Origin: Acetatifactor sp.
GTDB taxonomy: Bacteria; Bacillota; Clostridia; Lachnospirales; Lachnospiraceae
Assembly: GCA_024695935.1 (NCBI GenBank)
Contig: JAILHH010000037.1
Span: 1 to 44,823 of the forward strand
DNA length: 44,823 nucleotides
Reading direction: 5' to 3'
The notes beneath the pieces were generated by a model. The model saw nothing but the letters and a program-made list of their open reading frames with translations, was not told the DNA's origin and searched no databases. Positions 41,326 through 44,823 of the stretch are shown piece by piece; position 1 is the stretch's first letter, and the number at the start of each line of letters is the position of its first letter. The position numbers and the translations under genes were made by a program.

Positions 41326-43976
41326 TGAAGATTACGGCTCTCCACATCGAAAATTTTGGAAAATTCAGCAATTTCAACTGTGAGTTCGAATCCGGTCTCA
41401 ATGTGTTTTTACGTGACAACGGCTGGGGCAAGAGCACGCTTGCTGCCTTTGTGAAGGTCATGTTCTATGGCTTTGACAACGAAGGCAAAAGAGATGAACT
41501 CATAAATGAGAGGAGAAAATACGCGCCATGGCAGGGAGGAGTGTACGGCGGAAGTCTGTCCTTTTTTGCAGGTGGCAAAAAATACAGGATCGTCAGAACC
41601 TTTAAAAACAAGATCTCCGAGGATACATTTGCTCTTTATGATGAGGGCACGAATCTGTTAAGCAATGATTTTTCGGATAATATAGGCGAGGAATTGTTTC
41701 AGATAGATTCCGCATCATTTATGAGGACCATCATGATCTCACAGAATGATTGTGAGACTCAGTCCACGGACGGCATAAATGCCAAGATCGGGAACCTCAC
41801 GGAGGTTACGGATGATATCAACAATTACGAGCAGGTGATGAATTCCCTCAAAAATTCCATCAATGCTCTGACACCCGACAGAAAGACGGGAGAGATAAAC
41901 AGGTTAAAGAGCGAGATAACGGAGCAGGAATATAAATTAAGAAGTGCACCGGGACTCGATGAAGCCATTCAGAGCAATAAAACCAGACAAAAAGAGGAGA
42001 TCGCAAACAGAGAAGAGTATAAAAAGAAGATCGAGGAACTCAGACATATTCAGTCTCTCATGGACAAAAACAAGCTTCTTGCGGCAAAACAGGCCTCTTA
42101 CAGGAGAATCTGTGACAATTTTGATGCCAAGGAAAAGAAATACAGGGAGGTCAGAGAGTATTTCAAAAAAGATGTGCCTGACCTGGAATCTGTTCACAAG
42201 TATTTAGACAGAAGTCAAAAGATGGCCAGAGCCGTTCAAACCAGAAACCTCTACAAACCTTCGGACGAGGAAGTAAGAGAATATGAATTCCTCAAAAAAA
42301 TGTTTGCGCAGCATCCGTATGATGAGGATAAAAATGCTGAGATCCTCGAAAAACTCCATGAGCTTTCGGATGCAAGACAGCAGGCAAAAAGCAGCGAACT
42401 GACTGAGGATGATGCCTTTGAATTTGAGATGCTGAAAAACAAGTTCGAGGGAAAAGACATAGAAGAGGATATCTTTGACAACTATGTGGAAGCCTGGAAT
42501 GAGCGCAATGAAAAAAAAGCGGTCATAGAATCAAAGGCTGAGACTGTTGCGGGAATGAGACGTGCTTTCGAACAGAAAAAAAAGGACAGGACGAACCTTT
42601 ATATCGGTCTTATCTGTCTGATCTTTGGTGCTGTTTTTGCGGCAGCGGTTTACCTTAATATGCTCACCTTCGGAGATCTGAGAGGTGTAGCCCTGGGTGT
42701 TTCCGCGGCGGTTTGTGTAGTGGGTATCGTGTTTGTGATACTTTTTCTGGCAGGCAGAAAAAAGAGAAATACACCTCCTGCACCGCTACGCGAAATAGAA
42801 GAAGAGATAGCAAAAGACAACGAATACATTGAACAGGTTGATAAGAGTACCGCAGAGTTTTTGGGTGTCTTTTCACAGCAGACGGATGAAAACGGAATAT
42901 TGAATGCCATAAACGATCTGAAAAATGACTACAGAAACTATATGAAGTTAAAGGAGAAAAAAGAAAAGCAGAGCTCAGATGCCATACATGAACAGATAAA
43001 GCGACTTGAGGGTGAGATCAGGGCATATTTTGCGATTTACAAAACCTTTACCGATGTGAACCTGCGACCCATGGAACTTGCCTACTCCATAAAAAAACAC
43101 GGAGAGAGGCAGGTGCAGTTATCCGAAAAGATAACAGTCTATGAAACTGCGGTAAAGGACCTTGAATACATGAGGGATGATATAGGTTCATATCTGGAAA
43201 AGTACGGATTTGAATTTGATGAAAACTGCAGAGATCTTCTCTTTGAGATCGAAAAAAATATATCAAATCTCGAGGAAGAAAAAGAAGAATTCGAGACTGC
43301 AAAAAATCAAAAGGAAGCCTTTGAAAAAGATGAAGACCTGGATGAGATAAAGTCCTTTGAGCCTGATGAAAATGCAGATACGGGAAACGAGGGCGACTTT
43401 GCTCTGGAGCTTAAACTCTGTGAACAGAAAGCTGAGGAGATTAGCCGCATCATCAGTGATTATGAACTCAGGATAAACAGGCTTTTGGAGGAAAGGGACG
43501 AGCTGGCGGATGTGGAAGCGGAACTTAGTATCAACAAAGAGACCCTGAGCGAACTCGAAGAAAAATACGATCTGCTGGTAAAGACCAGGGACTTTTTGGA
43601 GAAAGCAAAGGTTTCATTTACATCAAAATATGTGGGACCTGTGGCCGAGAACTTTAATCAGTATTACAGGAAACTAACCGGTGAGAGCGGTGACAATTAC
43701 GTGTTTGACGCAAACACGGAATTTACAGTAAATGAGCTTGGACAGCAGAGAAATCCCAGGTCCTTCAGCAAAGGATACAGGGACCTGGCGGGAATCTGTT
43801 TCCGAATGGCTTTGATCGATACTATGTATAAAGGAGAGAAGCCCATGATCATTTTCGACGATCCCTTTGTGAATCTGGATGAGGACAAGGTTGAAAGCGC
43901 TCTGGAACTTATGGACGATATCGCATCAAAGTATCAGGTGTTATACTTCTCATGCCATTCCAGCAGAAATCCATAG
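41325..43976 (+). CDS. SMC/Rad50-like AAA ATPase with membrane segments (YhaN type)
   Basis: An 883-residue protein. The N-terminus (ITALHIENFGKFSNFN) and P-loop region FLRDNGWGKSTLAAF (about 29-42) are typical of the YhaN/RecF-like family, although the first glycine of GxxxxGKS is Arg. Long coiled coils span about 160-425 and 525-790. Between them two hydrophobic helices (about 428-480: LYIGLICLIFGAVFAAAVYL and a second) would insert in the membrane. The C-terminal end has the ABC signature-like RSFSKGYRDLAGICFRMALI and Walker B KPMIIFDDPFVNLDEDK, then the His of SCHSS. It is paired with the SbcD-like nuclease gene by a four-base overlap. It probably tethers a DNA-end-processing complex to the membrane (inference). 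Confidence 0.85.
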   Translation: MKITALHIENFGKFSNFNCEFESGLNVFLRDNGWGKSTLAAFVKVMFYGFDNEGKRDELINERRKYAPWQGGVYGGSLSFFAGGKKYRIVRTFKNKISEDTFALYDEGTNLLSNDFSDNIGEELFQIDSASFMRTIMISQNDCETQSTDGINAKIGNLTEVTDDINNYEQVMNSLKNSINALTPDRKTGEINRLKSEITEQEYKLRSAPGLDEAIQSNKTRQKEEIANREEYKKKIEELRHIQSLMDKNKLLAAKQASYRRICDNFDAKEKKYREVREYFKKDVPDLESVHKYLDRSQKMARAVQTRNLYKPSDEEVREYEFLKKMFAQHPYDEDKNAEILEKLHELSDARQQAKSSELTEDDAFEFEMLKNKFEGKDIEEDIFDNYVEAWNERNEKKAVIESKAETVAGMRRAFEQKKKDRTNLYIGLICLIFGAVFAAAVYLNMLTFGDLRGVALGVSAAVCVVGIVFVILFLAGRKKRNTPPAPLREIEEEIAKDNEYIEQVDKSTAEFLGVFSQQTDENGILNAINDLKNDYRNYMKLKEKKEKQSSDAIHEQIKRLEGEIRAYFAIYKTFTDVNLRPMELAYSIKKHGERQVQLSEKITVYETAVKDLEYMRDDIGSYLEKYGFEFDENCRDLLFEIEKNISNLEEEKEEFETAKNQKEAFEKDEDLDEIKSFEPDENADTGNEGDFALELKLCEQKAEEISRIISDYELRINRLLEERDELADVEAELSINKETLSELEEKYDLLVKTRDFLEKAKVSFTSKYVGPVAENFNQYYRKLTGESGDNYVFDANTEFTVNELGQQRNPRSFSKGYRDLAGICFRMALIDTMYKGEKPMIIFDDPFVNLDEDKVESALELMDDIASKYQVLYFSCHSSRNP

Positions 43977-44021
43977 TGACGTATACCGGATATAGAATAA
44001 AGATTTGTGAGGTAATTTAAA

Positions 44022-44495
44022 TTGTCTTTTGTATCGAAAAATGAAATAGATAAGTTTTCTTTTGAAGATTGTGTGATGACCGAATTTTTGCAAAAAGAGG
44101 ACGGGATAGAACTGGTGTTGGAGTCATTGATAATAAAGGCAAATAACTCTCAGAACGCAAATTTCACGGACTCATATGCAAAGACCACACGGCTATTATT
44201 TGAGAACGGGAAGGTCACGGATATCAAAAAAGAAGGCTACAAATATTACAATGCGGACGGAGTCCTGATGGATGAAAAGCCGGATGAAACCGTGGATGGA
44301 GACGAATGGAAGAATCTGTTAAAATCCCTTGAAGGTGCATATCTGGTGGAGGTTACAAAAGAGGAGAATGGGTATAGGCTCATAGTTGAATCCACCGATG
44401 AGATGGGTTTTTCCGCAGATTCGTACAGGATCGCCCTGAATGCAGGAAGTGTAACCGCCAATTGGGACGGATACATGAACAGAGTTCAGAGGTAA
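44022..44495 (+). CDS. Hypothetical protein, unknown family
   Basis: A 157-residue soluble, acidic protein with no signal peptide or membrane helix. It appears to be made of alternating strands (GIELVLESLIIKANNSQ, KTTRLLFENGKVTDIKKEGY, YRLIVESTDEMGF), suggesting a beta-rich fold. It starts with TTG at 44022, chosen because GAGGTAA lies about eight bases upstream and no in-frame ATG gives a comparable start. It lies 45 bases after the YhaN-type gene and may be cotranscribed with it. I do not recognise the family. Confidence 0.65.
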   Translation: MSFVSKNEIDKFSFEDCVMTEFLQKEDGIELVLESLIIKANNSQNANFTDSYAKTTRLLFENGKVTDIKKEGYKYYNADGVLMDEKPDETVDGDEWKNLLKSLEGAYLVEVTKEENGYRLIVESTDEMGFSADSYRIALNAGSVTANWDGYMNRVQR

Positions 44496-44573
44496 GGCAA
44501 TCTACCCTTTCAAATCCTACAGTAAATTTACGTCGTCTTGTGGGTGCCGGGGCTGGAAAAAGTGATATATTCG

Positions 44574-44582
44574 TGATATAAT
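44574..44582 (+). promoter_or_regulatory. Promoter before the last gene
   Basis: TGATATAAT: consensus TATAAT (44577-44582) with extended -10 TGA. A partial -35 TGGAAA lies at 44554-44559, 17 bases away. The start is expected near 44589, just before the leader hairpin. Confidence 0.65.
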
Positions 44583-44595
44583 AAATTTAAACATA

Positions 44596-44645
44596 GAAAC
44601 GAAGGCGTTTCGTCCGTAAAGGATGGAACGCCTTTATTCATTTAA
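44596..44645 (+). promoter_or_regulatory. Leader with six-base-loop hairpin overlapping a terminator
   Basis: GAAAC (44596-44600) and GTTTC (44607-44611) pair perfectly around the six-base loop GAAGGC, the same loop as in the glnN leader. The competing terminator pairs AAGGCGTTTCGTCC (44602-44615) with GGATGGAACGCCTT (44621-44634), followed by TATTCATTT. The layout equals the nitrogen leaders, so the last gene may belong to the same ANTAR regulon (inference). Confidence 0.55.
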
Positions 44646-44677
44646 ATGCCGGCATTTAGGCTAAAGAGGATTAGGAC

Positions 44678-44823
44678 ATGGCTGCATTTGACAGGGTAAA
44701 GAGCGGGATTCCCGAGATGGATACGGCGCTTGATAACATAAGGCTTGGAGATAATGTTGTATGGAGGGTTTCGGATCTGTCCGAATTTAAGCTCTTTATG
44801 GAGCCATATATCAGGCAGGCGAT
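44678..44823 (+). CDS. Start of a KaiC/RecA-like N-terminal domain protein (cut by window end)
   Basis: The first 48 codons are visible, from ATG 44678 with AGAGGA and AGGA upstream. The sequence FDRVKSGIPEMDTALDNIRL followed by GDNVVWRVSDLSEFKLFM resembles the KaiC-type start (RVxTGIPxLD) but lacks a Walker A lysine where one would be expected. From memory, similar starts occur in large PEP/pyruvate-binding (PEP synthase-like) proteins of Clostridia. The function cannot be settled from this fragment. Confidence 0.55.
   Translation, partial: MAAFDRVKSGIPEMDTALDNIRLGDNVVWRVSDLSEFKLFMEPYIRQA

Noticed and set aside
42611-42760. Frameshift or gene fusion explaining the hydrophobic part of the YhaN-type protein
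   Set aside because: The reading frame is continuous, and coiled coil flanks the helices on both sides, so they are an integral part of the protein.

Overview
The window looks like chromosome of an anaerobic Clostridia species, most likely Lachnospiraceae (Butyrivibrio/Pseudobutyrivibrio-like). The reasons are protein-level resemblance, strong AAGGAGG-type ribosome binding sites, TTGACA/TATAAT-type promoters, a type III glutamine synthetase, an anaerobic NrdG activase, and nitrogen genes preceded by terminator leaders next to an ANTAR regulator. The genus is an inference. I see no rRNA, tRNA, insertion sequence, prophage or true CRISPR.

Layout. 1-2.4 kb: end of a RelE/ParE-like toxin, a decayed stretch, and a Na/phosphate symporter with a PhoU-like tail. 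2.5-3.6 kb: a secreted SH3-SH3-NlpC/P60 wall hydrolase behind a perfect consensus promoter. 3.7-13.0 kb: a ten-gene Mrp/Mbh-like cation/proton antiporter operon (E, F, G, DUF4040, an MbhE-MrpB fusion, C, then four NuoL/M/N-type subunits) with no hydrogenase or dehydrogenase genes. 13.0-30.8 kb: a nitrogen assimilation block with glnN (GSIII), purF, an AmtB-PII fusion, and a pyrG-gltB-gltD-glnA-like-ANTAR-dapL run. 30.8-33.6 kb: rpsO and pnp. 33.6-36.0 kb: ECF sigma factor, putative membrane anti-sigma and lipoprotein. 36.3-36.8 kb: nrdG. 36.8-40.1 kb: a possible small RNA, then a minus-strand GntR-ABC ATPase-permease operon. 40.2-44.5 kb: an SbcD/YhaO-type nuclease, a YhaN-type ATPase and an unknown protein. 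44.6 kb to the end: a leader and the start of a partial gene.

The nitrogen block reads as one circuit. Amt-PII imports and senses ammonium, GSIII and GOGAT assimilate it, and PurF, CTP synthase and GOGAT consume glutamine. An ANTAR protein (RNA-binding antiterminator family) is encoded in the operon. The leaders of glnN, amt and pyrG (twice in tandem), and a fifth before the last gene, each hold a six-base-loop hairpin overlapping an intrinsic terminator, which is the expected ANTAR target design. The loops at amt and pyrG have A1 and G4 as in known targets; those at glnN and the last gene have G1. The GS-I protein encoded just before the ANTAR gene keeps its metal-binding glutamates but has lost several glutamate/ATP-binding residues, so it could be a sensor rather than an enzyme.

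The most unusual non-coding element lies between glnN and purF. It is an array of seven inverted-repeat units, each exactly 36 bp (TACAGTT...AACTGTA), with start-to-start spacings of 52, 61/62 or 73 bp, close to whole helical turns. It is preceded by three 46-bp tandem repeats. I recognise no described element that matches it.
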